From: Chitinophaga pinensis
Lineage (GTDB): Bacteria > Bacteroidota > Bacteroidia > Chitinophagales > Chitinophagaceae
DNA: 15,683 nucleotides
Direction of reading: 5' to 3'
Assembly: GCA_943331145.2 (NCBI GenBank)
Contig: CALQKL020000025.1
Span: 1-15,683, forward strand
Part shown: positions 7,959-15,374 of the stretch, in pieces
Position numbering within the stretch: the stretch's first letter is position 1
Layout: each line of letters opens with the position of its first letter
Program-made: the position numbers and the translations under genes
Notes under the pieces: generated by a model
Databases searched by the model: none
Seen by the model: the letters and a program-made list of their open reading frames with translations, nothing else
What the model was told of the DNA's origin: nothing

Positions 7959-8846
7959 ATGAAACAATCATTATTCTTATTTATTTTTTTATTGTTTTTC
8001 AGTATTGGATTCGCCCAATCAAATAATGTTTCGTATCAAAAAAATGACAACACGTTACTTTGGGAAGTTTCAGGCAATGGATTAGCAACTCCAAGTTATT
8101 TGTTTGGCACTTTTCATTTGATGTGTAAGGACGATATGGTTTTTTCTAAAAACTTCTCAAATGCCTTATCCAATTCAAATACGCTTGTTATGGAAATAGA
8201 TCTTAGCGATTCGAAAAATACATTTGGTGCAATTGAGTTTCTAAAAATGAAAAATGAAACCACACTAAAAAAAATATTATCACAAAATGATTACAATAGA
8301 TTAAGTACTTTTTTTAAAGATTCATTAAAAATGAGTTTGTCATTTTTTGAAAACATGAAACCTGTTTTTTTACAAGCGCTGTTTTATCCAATGATGATGT
8401 CTTGCAAACAAACAGGATCATTGGAAGAAGCCATTATGGTTCAAGCAAAAAAAGCCAACAAACAAATTAAAGGGCTCGAAACAATTGAGCTTCAATCTGC
8501 ATTATTAGACAATATTTCATATCAAGAGCAAGCCAAATCATTAATGGAATTGATAGATGATTTTCAGAATCAAAAACTCAATTTCGAACAATTGTTGCAA
8601 AGCTATAAAAGTCAAGATGCGCTAGAAATGAAAAAGCTGATTGAATCAGATCCTGAATTGAAAAATCAGATGCCCGAATTACTCGACAATAGAAATTTGA
8701 ATTGGGTAAATCAATTCGAAAAACTTATGCCAAACACGTCATTATTTGTAGCTGTAGGAGCAGGTCATCTTTTTGGAGAAATGGGTTTGATTCAATTGCT
8801 TCGGAAAAAAGGGTATCAACTTAAGCCCATTGAAAATAAAAATTAA
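7959..8846 (+). CDS. TraB/GumN family exported protein
   Basis: A 295-residue protein of the TraB/GumN (PrgY-like) family, proposed metal-dependent peptidases or related hydrolases; bacterial members are poorly characterised. The ATG at 7959 is chosen because it begins a clean signal peptide (MKQSLFLF... ending GFA, cleavage before Gln20). The frame extends upstream to a TTG at 7911, but those 16 residues would precede the signal peptide and have no coding character. Family motifs are LLWEVSGNG with PSYLFGTFHLMC (near residues 35-57, containing the GTxH motif), MEIDLSD, and the C-terminal VGAGHLFGEMGLIQLLRKKGY with GxGH. It lies 85 nt after the decarboxylase gene. It should act in the periplasm or on the cell surface; substrate unknown. 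Confidence 0.9.
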   Translation: MKQSLFLFIFLLFFSIGFAQSNNVSYQKNDNTLLWEVSGNGLATPSYLFGTFHLMCKDDMVFSKNFSNALSNSNTLVMEIDLSDSKNTFGAIEFLKMKNETTLKKILSQNDYNRLSTFFKDSLKMSLSFFENMKPVFLQALFYPMMMSCKQTGSLEEAIMVQAKKANKQIKGLETIELQSALLDNISYQEQAKSLMELIDDFQNQKLNFEQLLQSYKSQDALEMKKLIESDPELKNQMPELLDNRNLNWVNQFEKLMPNTSLFVAVGAGHLFGEMGLIQLLRKKGYQLKPIENKN

Positions 8847-8863
8847 GGTTTCGTAAATTCTTT

Positions 8864-8871
8864 TATTTTTG
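8864..8871 (+). promoter_or_regulatory. Possible -7 promoter element
   Basis: TATTTTTG matches TAnnTTTG 17 nt before the ATG at 8889, but I find no TTTG at the proper upstream distance. It may be a weak promoter or a chance match in AT-rich DNA. Confidence 0.25.
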
Positions 8872-8888
8872 AAATAAAATTTACCATT

Positions 8889-9428
8889 ATGGATCAAATG
8901 AATTTAGGTGTTGGCACTAGATTACAGCATACTCAACATGGGCCTGGTGTTATTGTTGGGGTTAAATATGCTACGTATTTGGTAACCTTTATTAATGTAG
9001 GTATAAAAGAAATTGATAAAACAGATCCTCAATTGGATGAAATCATTCCTGAATCTGTTACACTTGAATTGGAAACGATTTCAGATGTGGAACGTTCGCT
9101 TTTAAAAATACTGCGCATGTGGTCGGATGTAAATGAAATTGTACCCTTAGGCGACCGTTGGAAAGGAGGAGTAATGTTGTTGCAACCAGCCGACAAATCA
9201 CAAAAACCAAAAGAAGTTCCTGTTGATGTGTTCTTCCATAAAATTGTAATGTTAAGAGACAGGCTTCGTGTAATGGAGCAACAAATCAATGCACACAAGA
9301 TTTTAAGTGATGAAGAAAAAGTAAATCTTCAACAATATATCACACGTATTTATGGAACGTTAACTACGTTTAATGTTTTATTTAAAAATAAAGAACATTG
9401 GTTTGTGGGTGAAAAAGGAGGGGAGTAG
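8889..9428 (+). CDS. Conserved hypothetical protein with CarD/Tudor-like N-terminal domain
   Basis: A 179-residue soluble protein with no signal peptide or membrane helix. Residues 5-45 read GVGTRLQHTQHGPGVIVGVKYATYLVTFINVGIKEI, shown here only as position and pattern: a GxRhxHxxHGxGxI strand followed by a yxVxF strand and G-K-E-I. This resembles the small beta-barrel of CarD/TRCF RNA polymerase-interacting domains and the C-terminal Tudor-like domain of UvrD/PcrA. Confidence 0.8.
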   Translation: MDQMNLGVGTRLQHTQHGPGVIVGVKYATYLVTFINVGIKEIDKTDPQLDEIIPESVTLELETISDVERSLLKILRMWSDVNEIVPLGDRWKGGVMLLQPADKSQKPKEVPVDVFFHKIVMLRDRLRVMEQQINAHKILSDEEKVNLQQYITRIYGTLTTFNVLFKNKEHWFVGEKGGE

Positions 9429-9448
9429 ATGACAAAGTTTGGGAGGTC

Positions 9449-9476
9449 GTAGGGGTTGAATATTTTCAACCCTTAC
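9449..9476. terminator. Hairpin after the 179-aa protein gene, possible terminator
   Basis: GGGTTGAA (9453-9460) and TTCAACCC (9465-9472) are a perfect 8-bp inverted repeat around the loop TATT. Pairing extends outward through one G-T wobble and three more pairs to about 12 bp (9449-9476). It starts 20 nt after the stop of the plus-strand gene. There is no T tract, so intrinsic termination in the E. coli sense is doubtful, but Bacteroidota terminators are variable. Confidence 0.5.
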
Positions 9477-9480
9477 AATA

Positions 9481-9560
9481 GGTTGGAAACATTTTCAGTA
9501 AGATGCTATTGGCGCCGGTTTCCAAACCGGTGTTTAAAAGAGTTTTCAGTCGCTGACTGA
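9481..9560. repeat. Cluster of overlapping inverted repeats
   Basis: CCGGTTT (9515-9521) and AAACCGG (9524-9530) form a tight hairpin, extended by wobble pairs from 9513 to 9532. The same right arm can pair instead with GGTTGGAAAC at 9481-9490 (one bulged base), so two structures compete. A separate perfect 6-bp stem, TCAGTC-GCT-GACTGA, lies at 9546-9560. Local G+C is higher than in the flanking DNA. Confidence 0.6.
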
Positions 9561-9620
9561 GATTTAATTCGTTCAAAAAAGTTGGAGGCATTTACCTTAA
9601 TAGCTATTTCTTAAAAAAAA

Positions 9621-9652
9621 CTTTGTGCCTTTGAGTCTTCGTGTCTTCGTGT
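9621..9652. repeat. Four degenerate 8-bp tandem units
   Basis: CTTTGTGC, CTTTGAGT, CTTCGTGT and CTTCGTGT follow each other without gaps. The last two are identical. Consensus is CTTYGTGT. I recall similar CTTTGTGTCTTTGTG strings scattered between genes in many Bacteroidota, so this is probably part of a dispersed repeat. It is not a CRISPR, as there are no spacers. Confidence 0.65.
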
Positions 9653-9764
9653 CAAAAAATAATTCTCTTAGTGAATTCATTCAAAAAGTTCATACGCAAC
9701 AAACTGAGCATAATTCCACCCTTAAACCCTTAAACAATAAACCAGCGAAGCGATTTAAACTTCT

Positions 9765-11102
9765 TTAAATCCCTCTATTCGAATCAAAGTTTTCCAACTC
9801 TTTACTAACTGCATTTAAGAACGAAGAACCTAAGCCTCCATCAATAATTCGGTGATCGTAGCTTAATGAAATATACATCATATGGCGAATTCCAATAGTG
9901 TCACCTTGAGGCGTTTCTATTACCATAGGTCTTTTCTTAATTGCACCAACAGCCATTATTGCCACTTGAGGTTGATTGATTATTGGAGTACCCATGATGC
10001 TTCCAAATGTACCTACATTGGTAAGTGTAAATGTACCACCAGTAGTGTCATCAGGTTTTAATTTATTATTACGTGCTGCAGCCGCTAATCCATTTACTTG
10101 CTTAGTTAATCCCACTAAATTCAATTGATCTGCATTTTTAATTACAGGTACAATCAAATTTCCAGACGGCAATGCTGTAGCCATTCCAATATTCAAATCT
10201 TTTTTGATGATGATTTTGTCGCCATCCAAAGATGAACTCAACATCGGGTATTTCTTTAAACTCTTAACTATTGCTTCAATAAATAATGGCGTGAATGTAA
10301 TTTTTTCGCCCTCTCTTTTTTCAAATTCTTTTTTTACTTTTTCTCTCCATAAAACCAAGTTGGTTACATCACATTCTGCAAAGCTGGTTACATGCGGACT
10401 TGTATGCTTGCTATCAACCATATGCTTAGCAATGAGTTTACGCATTCTATCCATTTCAATAATTTCTACATTGCCAGCGTAAACCACAGGTGTCATTTCG
10501 GGAACTGTCTTCACATTAACTTCAACATTAGGTTTGATGATTTCTACTTTTGCTGTTTCTATAGAAACTGCTGTAGTTGAAGATTTATTTGGATTAGCCA
10601 CAAAAGACAAAATATCTTTTTTGGTTACACGTCCATCTTGTCCTGTTCCAGGAATTTTTTCTAATTCAGCCATGCTAATGCCTTCACTTTGTGCAATATT
10701 CAAAACCAATGGTGAATAAAAACGCATTCCATTGCTATTGGCATGACTTGTTGTTGATGTTGGTTGAAACGGAATTTCTTCCACAATTTTCACTTCCTCA
10801 TATTCTTTTTTAGGTTCAGTAGATGTTGATGGACTAGTTGGTTGATGACTATCGTTAGAAGAAACAACTTTTATTTTAGCGATTACAGCGCCAATTGGCA
10901 CAACATCATCCACATTAAATAAAATTGATTCTAAAATACCTGCAGCTGTAGAAGGCACTTCGCTGTCTACTTTATCCGTAGCAATATCCAGCACTGTTTC
11001 ATCCATGGCTATTTTATCGCCAATTTGCTTATGCCATTTTAAAATTGTGGCTTCCATTATACTTTCGCCAAGTTTTGGCATAATTAAGTCTACTAAACTC
11101 AT
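9765..11102 (-). CDS. 2-oxo acid dehydrogenase E2 (dihydrolipoamide acyltransferase), probably branched-chain type
   Basis: Core acyltransferase of a 2-oxo acid dehydrogenase complex; it carries acyl groups on a swinging lipoyl arm and transfers them to CoA. The 445 residues show one lipoyl domain (about 3-79, lipoylated Lys44 in ATDKVDSEV), a Pro/Ser/Thr-rich linker (about 80-125), a peripheral subunit-binding domain (about 127-168, with GTGQDGRVTKKDI), a second linker, and a catalytic domain (about 212-445) with the active-site HRIIDG at 417-422. Length and single lipoyl domain are normal. The SHTSPHV-type and GTPIINQPQVAIM segments resemble branched-chain and actinobacterial-type E2 more than classic PdhC, so I favour the branched-chain complex; 2-oxoglutarate or pyruvate E2 cannot be excluded. 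No E1 or E3 gene is adjacent. It is followed by the convergent repeat region and preceded by CinA, 195 nt away. Confidence 0.92.
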   Translation of the reverse strand: MSLVDLIMPKLGESIMEATILKWHKQIGDKIAMDETVLDIATDKVDSEVPSTAAGILESILFNVDDVVPIGAVIAKIKVVSSNDSHQPTSPSTSTEPKKEYEEVKIVEEIPFQPTSTTSHANSNGMRFYSPLVLNIAQSEGISMAELEKIPGTGQDGRVTKKDILSFVANPNKSSTTAVSIETAKVEIIKPNVEVNVKTVPEMTPVVYAGNVEIIEMDRMRKLIAKHMVDSKHTSPHVTSFAECDVTNLVLWREKVKKEFEKREGEKITFTPLFIEAIVKSLKKYPMLSSSLDGDKIIIKKDLNIGMATALPSGNLIVPVIKNADQLNLVGLTKQVNGLAAAARNNKLKPDDTTGGTFTLTNVGTFGSIMGTPIINQPQVAIMAVGAIKKRPMVIETPQGDTIGIRHMMYISLSYDHRIIDGGLGSSFLNAVSKELENFDSNRGI

Positions 11103-11131
11103 ATAAAAAACTTAGGGTTAATTAATATTCG

Positions 11132-11139
11132 CAAATGTA
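11132..11139 (-). promoter_or_regulatory. Possible -7 promoter element for the E2 gene
   Basis: Read on the minus strand, TACATTTG matches TAnnTTTG 29 nt before the E2 start codon. The upstream TTTG is not clear at the expected distance. The 195-bp gap from the CinA gene makes an independent promoter plausible. Confidence 0.35.
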
Positions 11140-11297
11140 AGTAAATTCAAATAGCAGTCATAAGCTTTCTAGTAAATTTATAACCTAAGATTTGATTTAT
11201 TTAAGGTTTGTATGTATTTACAAGAGATAGATAAATTTTTCATGAGTTCTTTACAAAAAAATCGATTTTATGACTTGATAATTTGATTTTTTAAAAT

Positions 11298-12539
11298 TTA
11301 GTATTGTTCATTTATAAAACATCGCAACATATTTAATGCATTCATTGCCGTAAGTTGTATGTTTTTTTGTCGGTTAAACCTGAAATGAAATTTCTTAGCT
11401 ATTGATTTTTTTTCATTTGCAACGGCAATCCAAACTGTACCAACTGGTTTTTCTGGCATTCCACCGCCTGGCCCCATTATCCCAGAAACAGCAATTGCAT
11501 AGGTTGTATTAAGTTGTTTCAGAAGTCCATTTGCCATTTCAATAACCACTTCTTCACTAACAGCACCCTGAGTTTCTAATGTTGATTTTTTTACTTGTAA
11601 TGATTTTTCCTTTGCAGCATAAGAATAAGTAATCATGCTTCCCTCATAATATGCCGATGCGCCGGGAACGCTACTGATTAAATGAGAAATATAACCACCA
11701 GTGCAACTTTCGGCTGTTCCAACGGTTTCGTTTCGTGACAATAACATTTTCCCAATCACTTGTTCCATTCCCTCATCTTCTGTAGTTACCAAATATTCGG
11801 ATACAGCATTTTTTAAAATCTCAAATTGATCATCTATAATATTGTCAGATTCCAATTTGGCTGACGTTAATCTCAATCTTACAATACCATGATTGGGTAA
11901 ATAAGCCAATTTGATATTGCTGGGTAAGTTTTCTTCAAAATCCTTTAGCAAATCGGCCAACATAGATTCTCCTATGCCATAAGTAACAAGTGTTTTATGC
12001 GTTATTTTGGGTAAATTAAATGAAGAGGCCAATTGTGGCAAAATGTCGTCCTCAATCATTCCCATCATTTCAAATGGTACGCCAGGTAAACTGAAATAGA
12101 GTGTTCCATTTTTTTCAAAGTGCATACCTGATGCTGTACCCCTTTTATTGATAATCACTTTGCAAGTATCTGGTACTTCGGCTTGTTTAATATTTCTTTC
12201 AGTAATTGGGCGCTTAAATATTTTTTCAAATAAATGGGTAACATTTTCTAAGGCCTCCTTACTTAAAACCATTTTCCCATCAAAGTATTTGCATAATAAT
12301 GGTTTGGTAATGTCATCAGCCGTTGGTCCTAAACCCCCAGTTATGAAAATAACATCTGCTTTTTTAGATTCTTCATCAAGGGCATTCCAAATTTCATTCC
12401 ATTGATCGCCAACTGCAACACGGCGTAAAACAGGAATCCCAATTGAATTTAATTGTTGAGCGATCCAAGCACTATTGGTATCTATAACTTGACCGATAAG
12501 CAATTCATCTCCAATGGTAATAATTGATGCTTTTATCAT
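11298..12539 (-). CDS. cinA: CinA family protein: nicotinamide-nucleotide amidohydrolase with N-terminal MoCF-like domain
   Basis: A two-domain CinA (413 aa, normal length). The N-terminal MoaB/MogA-like domain (about 1-170) begins with IITIGDELLIGQVIDTNS and holds TGGLGPTADDIT (68-79); in relatives it acts as an ADP-ribose/NAD-type pyrophosphatase. The C-terminal PncC domain (about 258-410) deamidates nicotinamide mononucleotide, a step in pyridine nucleotide salvage. It has TAESCTGG with the nucleophilic Ser278, GSMITYS and the glycine loop GIMGPGG, then EKPVGTVWIA. The historical name 'competence/damage-inducible' reflects co-induction in some species; nothing here links it to competence. 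The start ATG at 12539 directly precedes the first strand. It is divergent from the DUF6526 gene across 125 nt and transcribed toward the E2 gene. Confidence 0.95.
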   Translation of the reverse strand: MIKASIITIGDELLIGQVIDTNSAWIAQQLNSIGIPVLRRVAVGDQWNEIWNALDEESKKADVIFITGGLGPTADDITKPLLCKYFDGKMVLSKEALENVTHLFEKIFKRPITERNIKQAEVPDTCKVIINKRGTASGMHFEKNGTLYFSLPGVPFEMMGMIEDDILPQLASSFNLPKITHKTLVTYGIGESMLADLLKDFEENLPSNIKLAYLPNHGIVRLRLTSAKLESDNIIDDQFEILKNAVSEYLVTTEDEGMEQVIGKMLLSRNETVGTAESCTGGYISHLISSVPGASAYYEGSMITYSYAAKEKSLQVKKSTLETQGAVSEEVVIEMANGLLKQLNTTYAIAVSGIMGPGGGMPEKPVGTVWIAVANEKKSIAKKFHFRFNRQKNIQLTAMNALNMLRCFINEQY

Positions 12540-12641
12540 TATTGAAATTTAATTTTTATTTATAGTATTTATAAAATTACTAACAAACTAATGGAATACT
12601 TGTTTGATAATCAAAATAATAGAGTTCTCCTCGTAATTGTT

Positions 12642-12649
12642 TAAATTTG
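12642..12649 (+). promoter_or_regulatory. Possible -7 promoter element for the DUF6526 gene
   Basis: TAAATTTG, the same octamer as in the pdhB promoter, ends 15 nt before the ATG at 12665. A TTTG at 12603-12606 is too far away (35 nt), so only half of the promoter consensus is met. Confidence 0.3.
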
Positions 12650-12664
12650 TGAAAATTAAATTTT

Positions 12665-13099
12665 ATGGAACAGCAAAATTATAAAAATCACGGACTAATG
12701 GCGCCAAAAGCTTACTATGTTGGAATTGTATTGGCCTTAATTGTAATTGTATTTTCCTTAATTTATGGTGAGAATATTCCAAAGGAGTGGGATGGAAGTT
12801 TATTGCCTGTACTTTTTTTGGATTTATGTATAGGAGTTGTTTTGATTGGGTATTATGCTAGGGCTTTTGCTTTAAAAGCGCAAGACAGGGCAATTCGTGC
12901 TGAAGAGAATTTGCGACACTTCGCAATGACTGGCAAGTTGTTGGATAAAAGATTGACGATTAATCAAGTCATTGCTTTAAGATTTGCTTCAGATGAAGAG
13001 TTTGTCATGCTTGCTCAAAAAGCTGCTGATGATAATATGTCAAACAAAGAAATTAAAACTGCTATTAAAAATTGGCGCGGCGATTATTACAGGGTTTAA
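12665..13099 (+). CDS. DUF6526 family membrane protein
   Basis: A 144-residue protein of the DUF6526 family, function unknown. It starts with the family motif MEQQNYKNH. Two membrane helices follow (about residues 17-35 and 46-64). A highly conserved cytoplasmic segment RAFALKAQDRAIRAEENLRHF (about 66-86, given as positions; key words KAQDRAIR and EENLR) leads into LTINQVIALRFASDEEF and ends in IKNWRGDYYRV. The strong conservation of the charged segment after the second helix suggests a binding or assembly role, but this is inference. It is a single gene, divergent from cinA, and ends 155 nt before the polysaccharide export genes. Confidence 0.88.
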   Translation: MEQQNYKNHGLMAPKAYYVGIVLALIVIVFSLIYGENIPKEWDGSLLPVLFLDLCIGVVLIGYYARAFALKAQDRAIRAEENLRHFAMTGKLLDKRLTINQVIALRFASDEEFVMLAQKAADDNMSNKEIKTAIKNWRGDYYRV

Positions 13100-13254
13100 A
13101 TATCTATTACCAGAAAATAACCAACATAAGATTTTTTCAAAAAAGACTTAATATTATAATAATTTAAATCTAGAATAATCACTAAAAAATCAAATAAATT
13201 CGCACTGGATTAGCTTTTTAACACACAACTTTAAATTTAAACCCAAAACAAAGC

Positions 13255-14094
13255 ATGGCATGGACTGAAGTTATTGAACCCAAAAGCAAATTGTTTGATT
13301 TGAAATTTAAAGAGGCATGGCATTATCGTGACTTGCTAAGCATGTGGGTAAAAAGAGATTTCACTGCAACATATAAACAAACAATCCTAGGCCCAATTTG
13401 GTTTTTTCTTCAGCCATTGTTAATGACCATCATGTTTACCATTGTATTTGGTAAGTTTGCTAAATTATCTACCGATGGATTGCCACAAGTTTTGTTTTAT
13501 TTAGCAGGCGTTACCATTTGGAACTATTTTTCTGAAAGCTTCACCAAAACAGCAAATGTGTTTAAAGACAATGCAAGTATTTTTGGAAAAGTTTATTTTC
13601 CTAGAATTATCATGCCGTTAAGTATTGTAACCTCTAATCTTGTTCGATTTTTAATTCAGTTTTTTCTTTTTATAGGTTTTCTATGTTACTATAAATTTAC
13701 TGGAAACCCTTCTGTTCAGCCAAATTTGATGATTTTGGTTACCCCTTTTTTATTGGTAATCATGGCTGGATTTGCGCTAGGCGCCGGTATGATTATCAGT
13801 TCAATGACTACAAAATATCGTGATTTATCATTTCTTTTGACTTTTGGTGTTCAGTTGTTGATGTACGCGACACCAGTAATTTATCCCATCAATTCTTTAC
13901 CCGAGAAGTATAAAATTTATGTGATGGCAAATCCCATTGCGCCTGTAGTTGAAACATTTCGATATGCTTTTTTAGGCACGGGTGCTTTTTCTTGGATAAG
14001 TTTGTTTTATAGTTTTGGTGCAATGATTGTTCTTTTATTTGTTGGGGTTTTTATATTTAATAAAGTGGAGAAAAACTTTATGGACACGGTATAA
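13255..14094 (+). CDS. wzm: ABC-2 type polysaccharide export permease (Wzm-like)
   Basis: Membrane subunit of an ABC exporter that moves a lipid-linked polysaccharide (O antigen, teichoic acid or similar) across the cytoplasmic membrane. The 279 residues are normal in length. An amphipathic N-terminus holds HYRDLLSMWVKRDFTATYKQTILGPIWFFLQPL, of which WVKRD and GPIW are the family marks (about 30-50). About six membrane helices follow, and YRDLSFLL with MYATPVIYPI lie in the second half. The ATG at 13255 is 10 nt upstream relative to the conserved TEV/LFDLKFKEAW start. It is followed 10 nt later by the ATPase, forming one transporter operon; 155 nt of AT-rich DNA precede it. Confidence 0.93.
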   Translation: MAWTEVIEPKSKLFDLKFKEAWHYRDLLSMWVKRDFTATYKQTILGPIWFFLQPLLMTIMFTIVFGKFAKLSTDGLPQVLFYLAGVTIWNYFSESFTKTANVFKDNASIFGKVYFPRIIMPLSIVTSNLVRFLIQFFLFIGFLCYYKFTGNPSVQPNLMILVTPFLLVIMAGFALGAGMIISSMTTKYRDLSFLLTFGVQLLMYATPVIYPINSLPEKYKIYVMANPIAPVVETFRYAFLGTGAFSWISLFYSFGAMIVLLFVGVFIFNKVEKNFMDTV

Positions 14095-14104
14095 ATTTAA
14101 AAAA

Positions 14105-15370
14105 ATGAGAGAAGTTGCAATAAAGGTTGAAAATCTTTCCAAGTTATACGCATTGGGCCAAATTGGTACCGGTACAATTAGCCGCGACCTTGAAAGATGG
14201 TATGCAAGAATTATGGGAAAAGAAGATCCATATGCAAAAATTGGACAAACGAATGATAGAACTACAAAAGGATCAAGTGATTTCGTTTGGTCATTAAGAG
14301 ATATCAATTTTGAAGTTCAAAAGGGAGAGGTTTTGGGTATTATCGGTAGAAATGGAGCAGGGAAAAGTACTTTATTAAAAATCCTCTCAAAAATAACAAG
14401 CCCTACTACCGGAAAGATTTCAATTGATGGTAGAATTGCTTCTTTGCTTGAAGTTGGAACAGGTTTTCATCCTGAAATGACTGGTCGCGAAAACATTTTT
14501 ATGAATGGGGCTATATTGGGTATGCGTAAATATGAGATTCAGCGAAAATTTGATGAAATAGTTGATTTTGCAGGTGTTGCTGCTTATATTGATACCCCAG
14601 TGAAACGTTACAGTAGCGGAATGTATGTACGTTTGGCATTTGCGGTAGCTGCATTTTTGGAGCCAGAAATTTTAATCGTAGATGAAGTATTGGCAGTAGG
14701 AGATGCAGAATTCCAAAAGAAATGTATTGGAAGAATGAAAGATGTTAGTGTAAACGAAGGTAGAACTGTTCTGTTTGTTAGTCATAACATGGCTGCAGTT
14801 AAATCACTTTGCACAAAAGGATTGGTATTGAAAAACGGACAGTTTGATTTTTATGGCACTCAATACGATGCTGTAGTTCATTATCAATCTTCGCAAATAG
14901 CAAGTTCATCTTTTATCCATGAAGGAGAAATGGATTTAGCACCAGGAAATCAAAATATACGTATGTTGCGCTTTCAGGCAAAGCCGCTTATTGGTGATGT
15001 ATTGAGCATTTCTTCAGGCGTACAATTTGAAGTGGAGTTTTATAATTTCAAAGAAAACATCAACCTTGATGTGACATTTGAGTTGGTAAATATGGATGAA
15101 GTTGTGGTGTTTCATCATGGTGCATTTGTTTGTAGCAATAAAGATTCCAAAAAATCAGCATACATTGTAATTGGCAAATTGCCACCCAATTTATTAAATG
15201 CTGGAAATTACCGTTTTAATATCATTTTTGGTGAAAACCAAAGATTTGGTTTATATAGTAAAAATGATGTTATTCAATTTGAATTGACAAATGAATCTTT
15301 TGGAACAAATAGTAAAACATTACCTGGTGTAGTTAGACCAGAGATTCAATATGAAATCGTTAATCTATAA
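14105..15370 (+). CDS. wzt: ABC transporter ATPase with C-terminal glycan-binding domain (Wzt-like)
   Basis: ATPase partner of the preceding permease, 421 aa. The nucleotide-binding domain (about 1-250) has Walker A GRNGAGKST (81-89), the ABC signature YSSGM (169-173, the form usual for polysaccharide exporters), Walker B ILIVDE (189-194) and the switch His227 in SHN. About 45 residues between the first strand and the Walker region (about 18-60, with GTGTISRDLERW and KEDPYAKIG) form an insertion I recall from Bacteroidota homologues. Residues about 265-421 are a beta-sandwich Wzt C-terminal domain, which in studied cases recognises the non-reducing end of the glycan. The ATG at 14105 is chosen because it starts the conserved first strand 10 nt after the permease; a longer frame from 14027 would overlap the permease gene. 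The next gene begins 4 nt after the stop. Confidence 0.94.
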   Translation: MREVAIKVENLSKLYALGQIGTGTISRDLERWYARIMGKEDPYAKIGQTNDRTTKGSSDFVWSLRDINFEVQKGEVLGIIGRNGAGKSTLLKILSKITSPTTGKISIDGRIASLLEVGTGFHPEMTGRENIFMNGAILGMRKYEIQRKFDEIVDFAGVAAYIDTPVKRYSSGMYVRLAFAVAAFLEPEILIVDEVLAVGDAEFQKKCIGRMKDVSVNEGRTVLFVSHNMAAVKSLCTKGLVLKNGQFDFYGTQYDAVVHYQSSQIASSSFIHEGEMDLAPGNQNIRMLRFQAKPLIGDVLSISSGVQFEVEFYNFKENINLDVTFELVNMDEVVVFHHGAFVCSNKDSKKSAYIVIGKLPPNLLNAGNYRFNIIFGENQRFGLYSKNDVIQFELTNESFGTNSKTLPGVVRPEIQYEIVNL

Positions 15371-15374
15371 TTAA

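Larger units (their letters stand above)
9429..9764. other. Convergent intergenic region with a cluster of short repeats, 336 bp
   Basis: Spacer between two convergent genes, containing no coding frame. In order it holds a strong hairpin (9449-9476), a second inverted-repeat group (9481-9533), a short hairpin (9546-9560) and a degenerate 8-bp tandem repeat (9621-9652). The density of inverted repeats in an otherwise simple spacer suggests an interspersed intergenic repeat element. The first hairpin may also serve as a transcription barrier for one or both genes. Confidence 0.7.

Noticed and set aside
9621..9652. Possible CRISPR array
   Set aside because: Units are 8 bp, degenerate and directly adjacent with no spacers; no cas genes in the window.
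13131..13154. T6/A6 inverted repeat after the DUF6526 gene as a terminator
   Set aside because: The stem is only A-T pairs with a tiny loop and is not followed by a T tract; expected by chance in this AT-rich spacer.
14027..14104. Upstream start for the ABC ATPase giving 447 aa
   Set aside because: It would overlap the permease gene out of frame; the ATG at 14105 begins the conserved ATPase N-terminus.
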